Below are positions 22,600-34,589 of a stretch of DNA of 64,000 nucleotides, one piece after another. Where the stretch lies: NCBI GenBank assembly GCA_911728435.2, contig OU452202.1, positions 13,371,135 to 13,435,134 of the forward strand, read 5' to 3'. Below the pieces are notes generated by a model, which was not told the origin of the DNA, did no database searches, and saw nothing but the letters and a program-made list of their open reading frames with translations. Each line of letters begins with the position of its first letter. Positions within the stretch are counted from its first letter, which is position 1. Origin of the DNA: Apoderus coryli (Eukaryota > Arthropoda > Insecta > Coleoptera > Attelabidae). The position numbers and the translations under genes are program-made.

Positions 22600-23735
22600 C
22601 TAGTAAATAAATTGGCGCGAGCACTATACGGGCCGATTTATTGGATAATTTTAGCACAGCACAGGTCAGTATCCATCAAGACTTCATCAAAACACATAAA
22701 TCACCAAGGAAGATACACTGGCGCTCGTAGATTATATGATCAAAACGTTACTAATACATGGGACGATCACGTCGACTTGTTCGCAGTAGACAGGAAAAAA
22801 ATATTAATAATTCCAAAAATGCCGATAAAAAATTCCTTTTTTGTACGTACATTAATTTGCTTTAATAAAACTTTCTTTCAAATTCAAGGAAAGATGGAAC
22901 TTGTGTATGTTATGACGTGAAGCCCCTACAGGCCGCACAGGGCTCAACGTTTTATAATGTTCAGAGAATACTTGACTATAAAAAAGCACATAATATTTTG
23001 GACAGACAACTGTGCTCCTCAAAACAAAAATTGGACCCTTTTCAGTTCTTGCATCATATTCGTAAATATAAGGTCATGAAACCATAACATTCGTAATGAA
23101 TTGCGCCAAATTAATAAAGCCTCTCGCCAGGGAGTTCGGGCGCATCTAGTATTGGCAATAGGATGTAATGGAGTTGTTACTTATTGTCCGGCCATCGCTG
23201 TTGATAACTGTGGTTCACCGGGCGTATTGCCTGCTCACACTGGATGTCGCCAAAAACATGTTGTTGTCATAAGATTTCGGTTTTACGAATCGGGACATTC
23301 GTTTATGAAAGCTCAAGAACGTGGAACAAGGCCAAGGAGGTTCTTGATTGTGACGACCGGCTTCAATTAATTAAAAAATCTTGCAAAAATGCGAAAGTAA
23401 TTGAACTTCATGCAGCTGACATCTTAAACTTTGAAAATGGGCGCCAAATCCGAAAGGGGGTTAATAATATTCCTCATTAAACGATATGAGACTATGTGAG
23501 TTTAGAAACGAAAGTAGATCTTTATTTTTTAAATCAGAACTTGAAGATCTTGAATTTAAAAATGTAAACTTTTTTAAGCCAAAGTTTAAACACACAGCAA
23601 TATCTTCGGTAGAACAAGTTTCGACGGTCAAAGGAATAAACGCAGAAAAAAGATACGATAATAAAAGAAGATTGCTCACAACTTCCAATATCATACAGCG
23701 CAAGCGACCTAGGCAAATCTGTGGAAGATCACTGA
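22600..23735 (+). pseudogene. Broken copy of a multicopy insect protein with a WTDNCAPQNKNWTLF motif
   Basis: Plus strand gives, in changing frames: RRLYDQNVTNTWDD...DRKKILIIPKMPIKNSF (22715-22840), FNKTFFQIQGK, then IFWTDNCAPQNKNWTLFSS (about 22992-23050), then YESGHSFMKA (near 23285), and SSVEQVSTVKGINAEKRYDNK (to 23735). The order fits a family found in many copies in insect genomes, with an RNase-H-like fold suspected from its D residues; I do not know its function. A foreign 170-bp piece (23095-23270, minus) interrupts it. Several frameshifts, so a dead copy. Confidence 0.5.
23095..23270 (-). repeat. Tc1-type fragment shared with 34.5 kb
   Basis: The plus strand CGGCCATCGCTGTTGATAAC...CTCACACTGGATGTCGCC parallels 34500-34590 (CGGCCATCGTTTGTGAACTG...CTCACACTAGATGTGGCC) at roughly three bases in four over about 85 bp. 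At 34.5 kb that sequence is the N-terminal coding part of a Tc1-type transposase, read on the minus strand; here no frame survives. Confidence 0.45.
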
Positions 23736-23795
23736 GACTGTATTTTGAAAAAAAAAGTGTTAAAAATTATTTATTCGGAAAATTTAATAGTGAAT

Positions 23796-25170
23796 AATAA
23801 TAATAATAATAAATGACTTTATTGTGATTATAATTTTTACAACAAATTACATCACAAAAGGCGAAGTTGAGGCATTGCATAGCCTCTTATCTTAACCGTA
23901 CATTTATGGAACAAAATACCTACATTAATTTACAAAAAGAAACAAAAAAAATGGAAAAAAAAGAAGTCAAGCTAAACGGAAAATATTATACATATCAATA
24001 ACCATTGTCCATATTATTTACAAAATAAAACACCACATATAATAAAGCACCTTACATATTTACAAAATATATCAAATCAAATTGTACAACCCATTCATAA
24101 GATCAATCATTGCCAAGAATCAAAGTCAGTAAATGGCTCTTAAACGTTCTACCACACATAGTCTTGACATCATTGGGCAATCCGTTGTATAGTTTGGATA
24201 TCACGTAAGAAAACGACCTTTCGAATAATGCCGTAATATGTGAGGGTGGCGCTATCACATTCTCATTTCGGGTATTAACATGATGTGCCAGCGCACGAAA
24301 CTCAATCTTGCTATACAGATACCCCGGCGTCCTACTCAAAATAATTTTATTAAACATCACTAGAGAGTGCATTCTCCGCCGCTGCTCCATATTCAACCAC
24401 TTTAACTCTATTCTCTTTGCCGTTATTCCACGTTCCCTTCTTCTAATGCCAGATATTAGGCGAACACAAGAGTTTTGCATCAGTTGAATCCTACGCACCT
24501 CCGTACTAACAAGGCAAGGTCCATACACCACATCACCATAATTAAAATGAGAAAGAACTAAGGTATCACACAGCAACCTCCTCAAAGACGAATCTAACAG
24601 TTTCCTCTCACCATATATTAGTTTTAAATTGATAAAGGCTCTTTTGACACATGCACATGCACTGACTGACTGCCTAAATCGCAATTCACTGTCTATATGT
24701 AAGCCCAAATTTTTAGCCACCTTAGTACATTGCATATATCCTTATACCTATTTCGAGCCTTACATGGTCCCAAAAGCAATAGCTGCGACTTGCTGGGATT
24801 CAGGTGCAGACAATGCTGCTCCGAGTGACGCACAAGTTTTTCCAGATCAGAGTTGATACATTCTATACTCTGATAAACAGTCCGTGGATAAAACGAAAAG
24901 TATATTTGCGTGTCATCCGCATAAAGATGTGCTGAACAATGTTCAAGCACCCTGGTAAGTTGCGAGGTATATATACTGAATAAGATAGGACCCAGTATAG
25001 AACCCTGCGGGACTCCACTACGCAGCGACCGGCGAGCAGACACACTATTCCCCAAACGAACAATCTGAGATCTGTCACTCAGATACACAGACAATAGAGA
25101 CACGGCCGACTCCCCAAAACCCAGATACCGTAGTATTTCGATCAACAGCCCGTGGTCTAGTCGGTCGGTT
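23796..25170 (-). mobile_element. CR1/Jockey-type non-LTR retroelement, 5'-truncated
   Basis: Minus-strand element. It ends at about 23796-23814 in an (ATT)n tail, typical of CR1-like insertions, and begins at about 25170 inside the RT domain (RLDHGLLIEILRYLGFG), a normal 5' truncation. The same (ATT)n type of tail follows the elements at 53.95 kb and 62.45 kb, so these are one family. Confidence 0.8.
24103..25160 (-). pseudogene. Non-LTR reverse transcriptase (C-terminal two thirds), frameshifted
   Basis: RT motifs SGVPQGSILGPILFSIYTS and LYADDTQIYFSF are intact near 25000-24900, followed by the post-RT region KNLGLHIDSELRFRQS, VVYGPCL, NSCVRLISGIRRRERG and FERSFSYVISKLYNGLP, ending LILGND. 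A frame change near 24735 splits the reading frame (25145-24693 and 24735-24103). The endonuclease part is missing. Confidence 0.85.
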
Positions 25171-26259
25171 CTATTATTGATTTTCCAAAATGTACTTTTA
25201 AACCTATTTTGTGTTATTCTACAGTCAGTAACTCAACTTCTTAGTTTTTTGAATTGGAAAAATAACTTACTAGATTTTTATTTTGTAAAATTTTTCAAAA
25301 TTTCAAAAATAAGTTTTAGTATGTAGTTCAAGGTAGTTTTTAAGCATATTTTTAGCAATATAATGTGTTTTCTTACAAGACTGTGTTACTATGTGCATTA
25401 ACTTTCTTGTAATTAGGTTAAGATATAAAAAAGTTATGCAATTATTTATTCAAAAAATCTTATTTTATTGATTTTCCAAAACATACATTTTTCGACTTAC
25501 TAGGCTTGCACGGAAAACTTCCGGTTATACCGGAAGTAGGTGTGAACTTGTTTATTTCTAATGGAATGCCGTATATATTATTACAGTTTTCGATTTATAG
25601 TTTTTTTTTTAATCTTATTAAGCCATAAAAATATGGGTAAATTTGCATAAGGTTGTATACCTCCAAAATGTTTAGTTTTTGAAATATTGCCAAATAGAGT
25701 AAATTGTATACGGTAATTTTATTACATCTGCCACCGTCAACATACACTGCCAAATTTTCATAATTCTCCTATATGTATAATTTTTTATATACAGATCGAT
25801 TTGGTTCCCGGTGGGACACCCTGTATATATGAAGCAGTTGGTCTAACTACTTCAAGAAAAAAGCTGTCCTGGTCTTACCCTCTTATAGATATACAACTAA
25901 TTTCGTGAATTTAAAAACTCCCTCTCGTAATGGTTGCAGTGGATCGTTGATAAAACTATTAAAATAATGACGAAAAATATAAAAATAAAATAAGAAAACG
26001 CTATATGTATCTACTTACATTAGTAGTAGGTATTTTCCTCCCAGCATGAATTGAAAATTTATTGCTTTTATAATAGACATTTTATTTACAAAACGGCCAA
26101 GTTCTGTTTACACAAAAATATGTATGTAGCTCCTGTTTTGTGTTTGTGACATGCGATATATTCCTTTTGATATTCAAATTATAAACTTTGCTTTCCTTTA
26201 TCAAATTATTAAGAATTAATAATCTCAAGCTTAGGTCTGCATGGAATAGTTGGTTCATA
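25171..26259. other. AT-rich stretch with MITE pieces
   Basis: No gene. Contains a 21-bp near-palindrome around ACTTCCGGT-TAT-ACCGGAAGT at 25517-25537, repeated at 26388-26408 and partly at 54951, and a single MITE-type end GGACACCCTGTATA near 25816. These look like internal parts of an ACAGGGTGT-ended family. Confidence 0.5.
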
Positions 26260-27226
26260 TACAGGGTGTCCTATGGTGACGGACTATTAAAATATTTCGG
26301 AGACTACTTTGAATTGAATTTGGAAAATTTTGGTATATGTTTTGCCAAATAAGGTCTATTCAAATATCATAATACCAACCGCTCCGCACTTCCGGTTATA
26401 CCAGAAGTTTATAAGTGACTTTGTTATTTTAAATAGAATACCCCATATATTTTGACATTTTTGGATTCCACATAAGATTCTAGACATCTTTCATGTATCA
26501 TGCCCTATACCTAAATCCAGCTGTTTTTGACGTATATCAAGATTTATGTCAAAACTGACATTTTAGGGCTCAATAATAATCACATTTTTTAAAGAAGTCT
26601 TTAGTAATCATTTAGCAGGCGTTTTCTTATTAAATAAGGTCTCCTTTCTCCGATACGTATGACATTTTCTGATTTATTCATACAGGGTGGTCAAAAAATT
26701 ATACTAAAAACAGGCGAAAGTCAGTTTTTTCAAATGGAACAGGTATATTTTTATAATTTTATCTTACATATCATTAAATAGTCAATAAACTTTCTAATAG
26801 GTTACTGATTTCGAAAATGCATGGTTTCCGAAATATCGGCAATGTAAAATTTTTTAGCATTTTCACTATTCTCGTATATTACTTTGACTAGTTAATTTAG
26901 TGTGCCATGAAAATAATAAAAATTTTCTGCAGGCCCATAATCGTCAAATCAAACAACAAAAGATAATTGTTTTTAATAAAATAGTCGTAATTAATCAGTC
27001 ATTTTGAAAGGTAAATTGCACAATAATTATTATAAAAATGGAAAATACTTATTCAAATGCTCACATTTTAAATTTAGTATTATTTCTAAATGACGGGTTT
27101 GATTTGACGCTTATGGGCCTGCAGAAAAATTTTATTATTTTCATGGCACATGGTATTATTTTCCAAATTCAATTCAAAGTAATTTCCGAAATATTTTAAT
27201 CCGCCGTCACCATAGGACACCCTGTA
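26260..27226. repeat. Foldback MITE C with TACAGGGTGTCC ends
   Basis: Starts TACAGGGTGTCCTATGGTGA and ends TCACCATAGGACACCCTGTA; inverted similarity continues inward (TGAATTGAATTTGG near 26310, CCAAATTCAATTCA near 27157). A second, inner inverted pair lies at 26900-26960 and 27100-27160 (TTCTGCAGGCCCATAA and complement), and an inner end TACAGGGTGG is at 26691. It looks like one MITE nested in or fused with another. No ORF. Confidence 0.75.
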
Positions 27227-27411
27227 TATCTGTTCCTCTAATGATTATTTAGGATCGCCCAGAGTATACCTAAATGTGCTTCAACTTTTAATTTAACGTA
27301 CTTATAAATATCGTTAATTCTATGCTAGAATAGAACTTAATTGTAACAACATTCTACATCAAAGTGGAGTGCTAGTTTAATAAAAACAACCATAATAATA
27401 ATCGTTGGTAT

Positions 27412-27452
27412 CTGGGACCTAGTTTCGGCAGAAGCCATTATCAGACTATCAG
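27412..27452 (-). ncRNA. Degenerate hammerhead-like motif
   Basis: Minus strand: CTGATAA at 27444-27438 (expected G replaced by A), T, stem GGC/GCC with loop TTCT, GAAA at 27426-27423, then CTAGGTC, in which AC/GT could form a tiny stem III. No good stem I. Probably an inactive relic; a weak match. Confidence 0.3.
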
Positions 27453-27520
27453 GTAAAAAAAAAAGGAGATAATAGTTAAGGGGTAGGTAAATTATATTTT
27501 ATTAGTCTTAAATAAATAAA

Positions 27521-29295
27521 CTGTTGCCCTCGAGGCACGGATAGCTCTCCATGTTGAAGTGTAAAAGTAATATTTCTCTGACCTTTTTGTCATTTACCTT
27601 TTGCGTATGACTCTTGGTGACAAACTATATTTCCAAATATTTTTTTTTATTTTTATTGTATTATGTATTAGTGTATTTTTTTATTTAAATTATTCAATAC
27701 TTGGAGTAATATTAGGATTTTTTTATTTTGACCCATTTTTCACTATTTACGAACGCGTTCGTAAGCACGTTTTTTATGATACATTTCAGAGGTTATATTT
27801 TATCAAAGCTATAAATAACTACTCAATATTTCTGCTATGTTTTGGAAATACGTTTTAAGTTTTTAACCTCCTTTTACACTATTTTCGAACGACTATTTGA
27901 AATAATTGTTTATGTTGAATGTTTTAGGTTATATTCTATTAAATCAATCAAAAATTATTCACTATTTCCCATATGTTTAAGAACTATAAGTTTTTTAACC
28001 CTTTTTTAAGCATCTTGCCTACGCTCAGTGTTTTCCAAAAGTTAGTCAGCACCTACAAATATCCTGTAGTATTTTTGAACTAAATTTGTTAAAAATCTGG
28101 TAAGTGGGGTTTGAGTTATTGCCTATTGAGATTTTCCTGACCCATTTTTATACTTGTCACCGACGTCTATGGTATATACATTTTTTGTCGTGTATTTTTA
28201 AAACCAATTCAACTACTTAAAATGTTAAATATATATTTTTTTTCCATCCTTTTTCTACTATTTATGAACTATGTAAACAAGTTTTAACCCCTTTTTACAC
28301 ATTTTCCGAACTCCAATGTGATCTAATTTATTATGGTTAATGTGTTCGGTTATACTCTATTAAACCAATGAAAATTTTTGGATAAGTTTAAGTAGTATAA
28401 TTTTGTTAAATTTGTAAACCCTTTTTTAAACCTTTTGCCTACGCTCAATGTTTTCTAAAAGTTAATCAGCATGTACATATATCTTGTAGTATTTTTGTGC
28501 CAAATTTGGTTGAAATATGTGAAGTGGTTTTTGAGTTATAGTAGATACAGACAGACAGACACACAGACATATATTTTTTTAAAACTACTTATTTAGGTAT
28601 ACAGTATGTCCACAGGAAATACTTTCTTAGTTTTCATTTTATCGAAAAAAGTTATTCTTGATAAAAAGCTTTGCTGGTTCTTAAAGTAAGACTGGGATAG
28701 AAAAATTTAACATTTCTTATACGGGGTGTTCAGAAAATTGAAACAACTTTAAATGATACAAGAGTAAAATGCACTTATTTGGGAAGATATGGAAATAAGT
28801 CACTAATCAAAGTTGTTCAAGAGTAAAAGGCAGTATCTAATACCAATTTTCGAAAAAATCGGCACATACTACTGACAATACTAAGACTAATAAAATAACT
28901 AAATATAGCGAATAAATAAAGTATGCCGATTTTTTCGAAAATTGCTATTCGAGACTGCATTTTACTGTTGAACAACTTTTCTTAGTAACTCATTTCCATA
29001 TCTTCTCAAATAACTGTATTTTACTCTTGTACTATTTAAAGTTTTTTCAATTTTCTGAACACCCTGTATAAGGAATCTTAAATTTTTCTATCCCAATCTT
29101 ATTATAGGAACCAGCAAAACTTTATATCAAGAGTAACTTTTCTCGATAAAATGAAAAATAAGAAAGTTTTTCCTCTTGAACACTTTTTCTGTTGAATTAC
29201 TGTATAATGACTGAAAACATGTATTTCCAGTAAAATAAAAATTAAAAAAATCTTGAAACTAATAGCCTGATATATGAATATGATATGGAGAGCTA
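27521..29295 (-). mobile_element. Helentron-like (HINE/DINE-1-type) non-autonomous element, copy 1
   Basis: Shared with the inverted copy at 43180-45638. One end has a CG-rich hairpin GTTGCCCTCGAGGCAC (27523-27538) followed inward by TAGCTCTCCAT; the other end has the inverse, ATGGAGAGCTA. The interior contains the phrase 'gaaatatgtgaagtggtttttgagttat' split by a (CAGA)n run at 28548-28568. Subterminal inverted repeats, a terminal hairpin, internal tandem repeats and lack of target duplication fit Helentron-derived elements; assignment is inference. Interrupted by MITE D. Confidence 0.55.
28600..29204. repeat. Foldback MITE D nested in the Helentron-like element
   Basis: Ends TACAGTATGTCC and its inverse-like TTACTGTA, TA on both sides. 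Long inverted arms: ACTTTCTTAGTTTTCATTTT near 28621 against AAAATGAAAAATAAGAAAGT near 29150, and GTGTTCAGAAAATTGAAACA near 28728 against TTTTCAATTTTCTGAACACC near 29045. 605 bp. The other copy of the host element (43.2-45.6 kb, inverted) lacks it and shows the uninterrupted sequence. Confidence 0.75.
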
Positions 29296-30176
29296 AAAAT
29301 GTGATCTCTATTTTCGTTTGAGCCATAGCGACCTATTTGTGACGGAATACCAAATAGATGTTCTATCAATAAAATAGTCAATACTACTTCTTTAGTTGCA
29401 ACTCTAAAAGGAGAATAAAATTGTCATTTCAAGGCTGTCCGATATCTGGAACCATAAATAGTGCAAATACACCAGTCTATGCACTAGGTACTATATATAA
29501 CCAACATATTTATACAATGTACGTCTTTTACTTTTATTAAAAGGAACACACAGAAAGCGTCCGACCACTGCTCCTATAGAGAAGCGCAAATACTATACAA
29601 TGCGCGAGTCATCCTGCCAGCTGCACTCCGCAGGATTCCACTGTCAAGGATGGTTGGTTTTATATGAAATTTATGTCATCGATTCATACAGGTCGTCGCT
29701 CGTTAATGTAGTTTTGCGATTCAAATTTAAATAATTCTAAGAAAATAAGTTTTCTTTCCTATTTTTATTGACTACGTTGTCTGTTTCTTTGGCATCTATA
29801 AAGAGTTGGAAATTATTTCTCATTATTACTATGATTGTTGCATTCGTTAAGCTCATTAGACACAACTATTTGCAGTTAGCCAAGCAATTTATGATTACCA
29901 ATAATTTGTTTTTGTTTGTATTAACATTAACCATCATTGTCAGGGCTACTCCTAGTGCATTTGATGGTCAATAATTTAGCCGCATCTCCCACCGTATCGA
30001 TTTATTTAAGCAACCAACGAATTATAGAAAATATAAAAAATGCAGTTAATACATATATACATACAATAATTAATTCTTTTCTTTCTTAGCCTGCTTGTTA
30101 TATATCAACTACGACACACTATTGGGGTATAGGCTATAACTTGGACAGTGTAAGAGAAACTCTTTTTTGCCATGCC

Positions 30177-30213
30177 GAGCTTTCGGAAAATTGTATTTCC
30201 TTCATCGGGGCTA
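30177..30213 (-). ncRNA. Hammerhead-like relic with AGCT stem III
   Basis: Minus strand: CCGATGA (one base off the CTGATGA core) near 30208, one A, stem GGAAA/TTTCC, GAAA at 30184-30181, then GCTC; the last A with GCT gives the palindrome AGCT. GCC before the core pairs with GGC after the cut (3 bp). The U-to-C change in the core probably inactivates it. Confidence 0.42.
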
Positions 30214-31339
30214 CAACAAATATGATAACAAACGGTACAGTGTTACAATTCAATATAAATGGTTTTGAATTTACCTTCTTCGGTATTCGAATTTGAGTTA
30301 GATTAGGTTACAAAGTAGCCAACACATCGAAAACGAACATAAAAACCACAGAAAAAACTATTCCAGATTAACAATGAACAAACTGGATATCGTTAATAGA
30401 TTTTAGGTTACATTATTTTGTTTTAAGAATTAGTAAATAAACCAATTGTTATTTTCTTAATTTTGTATTATTGCTAACTTAGCACCTCCTTTTGGTTTTA
30501 TTTGTAATTAATTTTAATGCTGTGTAAAGTTTTCTACCTGATAATTCGTAGGTAAGTTTATAATAATTAAACTATCGTTTATTGATATTCATTGCTATAA
30601 TATTATTCCCGTAGACACAAGTAGATGGCAGACGAGTTAGTGTTCTGTTTTCTTTTATCTACAAGGATAACCTTGAAATGTAACACGAACGACGTATGCA
30701 ATTGAGACAACATAAAGAAAGAGAATTCCCTTAACAGTGGGGTGAAGCAAGTTCGGGTAAGAGTACTGTCACTACTCTAAATAACCTTAAAAATCCAGTC
30801 GCCTCACTTCCAGAATATCTAGGCAGGCTGCGACCACTGCCCATATGAATTTAGAAGAGTCTTGGAAATCCTCAATCTCCCCTCAACAGGCAAAAAGGTC
30901 TGATGAGTCAACACGCGGGGGAGTCCGAAAAAACTTAAAGGTTTTCCAGTTTGAAAATTTTAGAACAAAACTGGTCCTTATAGTACACAGCATTAATAAC
31001 ATTTTGGAAAACTTTTCATTAGCAAACTGTATTTCAATATCAAAATAAACTCAATAAAGAGATGGATACTGCATATACTGAAATTTTCAAACTCGAATTT
31101 CACGAAAACCTTTAGGTTTTTCGAGAAAAAACAAGTAAGCCTTTTTTATGTAGAAAACTTTATTTTATTACATTTTTGACACAAATGGAACAAAAGTCAC
31201 AAGAAAAAAAAGTTAGGTTATAATTAAGGCAAGGGTCCCCCCCGTTTACCCGCCTATGGTCATCGGTTCTCATTCAATTTCATGTCAGTTTACGAAATTT
31301 AACTAGGTGAATAAATATGCTACATTTGATTAATTCATC

Positions 31340-31385
31340 TTTACTTGTTTCGAAAATATCTCAAAAAAATCGTCCTCAGGCAGTC
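31340..31385 (-). ncRNA. Weak hammerhead-like relic
   Basis: Minus strand: CTGAGGA at 31379-31373, then a poorly pairing 20-nt stem II region, GAAA at 31351-31348, followed by CAAGTA in which AC/GT could close. Stem I does not form. Listed only because the spacing and core match the other loci. Confidence 0.25.
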
Positions 31386-32789
31386 ATCTTTAACACCCTG
31401 TATCTTTGTAAATAAGGACTTTTCGAAAAATTACAATTTATGTTTTTTTCATGATTAGACGTCCCCAATTCGCTCACAAATTTTGACCACCTATTTTAGA
31501 AACACCCTGTATATTCAAAATAACAAAATAGAAATATACCTACAAGATGACTGCTGAGCCTTTGATTATCCTTATAGTGGGTATAGGACATATCTACCCA
31601 TGTTCGAATGAGAATTTAATATACCCAATTCAGTCTAATTAATGAGATACAGGACCGGCTCATATTTTTTGTTTCAACTGAAACTACCCTCTATATTCTA
31701 AAGTTTTTGATGTTTTGTTTGAATTAAGGACGCTAATATTCGATGGTTGCTATAGTTTTAGATATTTTGTTTAATTGTAATTGGGCACTGCCCATGAATA
31801 AATAAATAATGGTTTGAACAGCCTTTCTTTGTCCTGAACTTTATTACAGCGCGGTGTTATTAAAATTCTTCTAAAGTTTTGGGTTTCACTCGTATATATC
31901 TGTAGCCACTAACGTTGGAAGACAAACGGTCGACACTTCCTCTATGTTGTCACAGGTTAGGTACTTTACGCAAACGACACCAAACAACATCCTATAGTTA
32001 CATATGTTGCATATTTGCAACCGGCAAATATGTATATTACCTCTATACGATGTCAGTTTGGTTTTTTTTTGTGCACCACACCAGGGTCTGGGTGTATACC
32101 TTTTGAATTAATAGTGATATTTTTATTATCCATGACAAATCTAAAAACATAAATATATTTTGCTCTTTGAAAATAAAGCTTTCAAAACGAGTACCAAACA
32201 CTTTAATGTAGTATGTTGGTTTGAGGTATAATTTGGTAAGTTTTACCAGGGATTATATTTGTTGTGGACAAATTTTTAAAATAGATAAAAGTATAAAAGA
32301 GACAATGTAACACATTCCTAAAGAGTAAAGTGCTTTTTCTCCCTTGGGATTTAATGCCCGTAACTTTTGTTAGCATTGAAGGGAGATCGAGACAAAAATT
32401 CGATATGAGGATTTTGATTGAAATTATTACACGGTGAATGTGTGTCCCAGTGGCGGCTAGTGGCCTGTAGATATCAGTAATACAAAAATTAAAATGCGTC
32501 AGACGCATTTGATTTGTAAGATGCTGTTTGGAATTTCCATGCAGTTTGTTTTTTTCAGCGAGATCCACTAAATCATCAAATCATCACAAATTGTCCAATG
32601 TGTTTCACCACCATAAATGCTTTTATTAAAGTTTCTTACATAACCCGACGTTCTCCCGGGCTTGTGCAAGACATTTCTATATTAGAGGCGGGCGTAGGAC
32701 GGAGGATATTATTTCATTTCAAGGTTTTCGTCAATGCTTTTGAAATTAAATCAATTTTCCAATTACCAATCCGAAAACACTCAAATTTA

Positions 32790-33142
32790 CCATTATTCGT
32801 TTTTAAAGCTAAGAACATGTGGAATGACGGGTTTGCCCCAGCAACGGAATCGTTTCCTATGGAACCACATATGCCGCAACTATCAATGGATGCATGGATT
32901 CGAAATACATTTGTATTTTCAAAAAAGCTTCTACTGATATACGACAGTCATGTATCGCGCGTTGACGACCGATTAATTGGAGCCGCAAGAGAAAATGTGA
33001 CTCTTAAATTACCTCCCCAGTCTACCCATCTCTTACAACCGCTTGGTTCAAGCGTTTTTAAATGGTTGAAAGTTAAATGGGAGCAGGCGTTGATTGAGTG
33101 GCATAAACATCATAAAGGGAGGAAAATTCCCAAGAAAATATA
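32790..33142 (+). pseudogene. pogo/Tigger-type (Jerky-like) DDE transposase fragment
   Basis: Translation includes LPLFVFKAKNMWNDGFAPAT, KKLLLIYDSHVSRVDDRLI (second catalytic block; D-x-H-x-x-H normally, here DSHVSRVD), ENVTLKLPPQSTHLLQPLGS, VFKWLKVKWEQALIEW and GRKIPKK. This is the C-terminal half of the DDE_1 nuclease of pogo-like transposases. The upstream 32598-32790 part of the same frame is less clear. N-terminal DNA-binding domains are absent. Confidence 0.75.
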
Positions 33143-33335
33143 ATCAGCTGAAGAAACAAGTCGAATATCCGACACAAGCATTTATAAAATTCGGCATGAT
33201 CATCTTGGTATGGCAAAGCTTCATGCAAGATAGGTGCTGAGAATGCTGAGGCCACCGCAAAACCACAAACGCTTGGAATATAAGGATGGTGTACTGGCCC
33301 AAGTTGTTACTGAAGATGAGAGTTTTTGTTATTAG
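33143..33335 (+). pseudogene. Mariner transposase fragment fused after the pogo fragment
   Basis: Directly after GRKIPKK the frame, past a TAA at 33140-33142, reads SAEETSRISDTSIYKIRHDH, LGMAKLHAR, (stop), VLRMLRPPQNHKRLEYKD and VVTEDESF, which is the mid-part of a mariner transposase up to the first catalytic D. Two unrelated transposases therefore meet at about 33142, an insertion or recombination scar. Confidence 0.6.
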
Positions 33336-33869
33336 TTTTCATACGTCCGCAAGAATTGCAATTTTACTTATTTTCTTCAAAGTATCATTTTACAACGTTC
33401 AAGAGGTTTTTTTTAAACCTGCAAGTACAGGAGAAAACCAGTACACTTGCATGTGTACGTAAAATAAAAGAGATAAGAAAGAAACGAACCCGTGATGCCG
33501 GCCAATTTGATTTATATATCATCTTTGTCATATTTATGGTTATTAGGGACATAATAAAACAGAAACCGCAATTAGATTTACCTACGTAAATTATGTACAC
33601 AGAAGATAAATAAATATCGGAAACAAAAATGTAAATTTAACTTGTCTGTGTATGTGCGTTTTTTGTATAGGGTTGTTCAAAATCCTGGAGCATCAATTTA
33701 TCTTACTATTAAATCAATTTAAGTTTACTTTAATCTGGCTCATGCAAATACTTACAGTGCATATTTAGAATGGAATCTGGGATCTAAACTTTTATATAAC
33801 TTCTGCAAATTTAAGTCTACACAGAATGTATAGGTACGCCAATAAATTAAAGTCCGAATAATTACCGGT

Positions 33870-34589
33870 GTGAACTTCCCGACCAAAGCCAGCACCCGCA
33901 ACTTTGTGTGTTATATTACAACTAGAAAATTACACCCCCAGATAGGTGCAACTTCCAAAATCATAGAGGGATGCATATTTGCGATGAATTTGAAAATAAA
34001 TTTCTTGACAATAGGTAGTATTTTATTAACAATCTTAGAGATATCGAGCAGCAGTAACAGTCACTGCTTGACTGGCCTCATTTTCAAAAAAGTATGTTCC
34101 AATTATGCCTCGAGCCCAAAATCCACACCAAACAGTGACACGTTGTGGATTCATTTGTTTTTCGACAATAACGTGTGGGTGCTCAGATCCCAAAAGTAGC
34201 AGTTTTGGCGATTAACAAACCCATCAAGTGTCGTCGCTTAGGATGATTTAGCTAGAAAAATGAGCATCTATTTGTTGATGCTGAATAATCCATTCTGCAA
34301 ACTTTCTTCGCTGCGCCTGGTCATTAGGCTTCAGTTGTTATGTTAATTGAATTTTGTAAGTATGGAGACACAGATCTTTAGTGAGTATACACTGTAGAGA
34401 GCTTCTTGTAATTTGCAATTGTTGTCCACGACGCCGAATTGGGGTTCCTGGATTGTCACAGACACTCTCACGCTGCTTCGATATTGACATTTGAGCCGCC
34501 GGCCATCGTTTGTGAACTGTATTTCTCCGGGCATATAACGTGCTCACACTAGATGTGGCCAAAAGCATCTTGTTGGTAGTGTGAAACAA
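33870..34589 (-). pseudogene. Tc1/IS630-type transposase, N-terminal half, decayed
   Basis: The minus strand from 34589 gives TSSVSTLYARRNTVHKRWPA, NPGTPIRRRGQQLQITRSSL, QCILTKDLCLHTYKIQLT (helix-turn-helix region), then in other frames QLKPNDQAQRRKFAEWII (34330-34280), an FGI/WDLSTHTLL stretch and VWILGSRHNWNILF (near 34100). Same broad family as 391-1010. The last third is not recognisable. Confidence 0.65.

Larger units (their letters stand above)
29296..32600. other. Intergenic, mixed repeat fragments
   Basis: No convincing gene. It holds a hammerhead-like relic at 30177-30213, a weaker one at 31340-31385, MITE-type ends ACACCCTGTAT near 31392 and 31504, and a retroelement-like tail CCATGAATAAATAAATAATGG near 31790. 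The short frames at 29768, 30845, 31915 and 32203-32568 show no domain. Confidence 0.5.

Noticed and set aside
27601..27858. 85-codon plus-strand ORF rich in F/I/Y
   Set aside because: Lies inside the Helentron-like repeat; composition follows AT-rich, T-run sequence, and the inverted copy does not keep the frame.
33870..34199. Plus-strand 109-codon ORF
   Set aside because: Antisense to the Tc1-type transposase relic on the minus strand.
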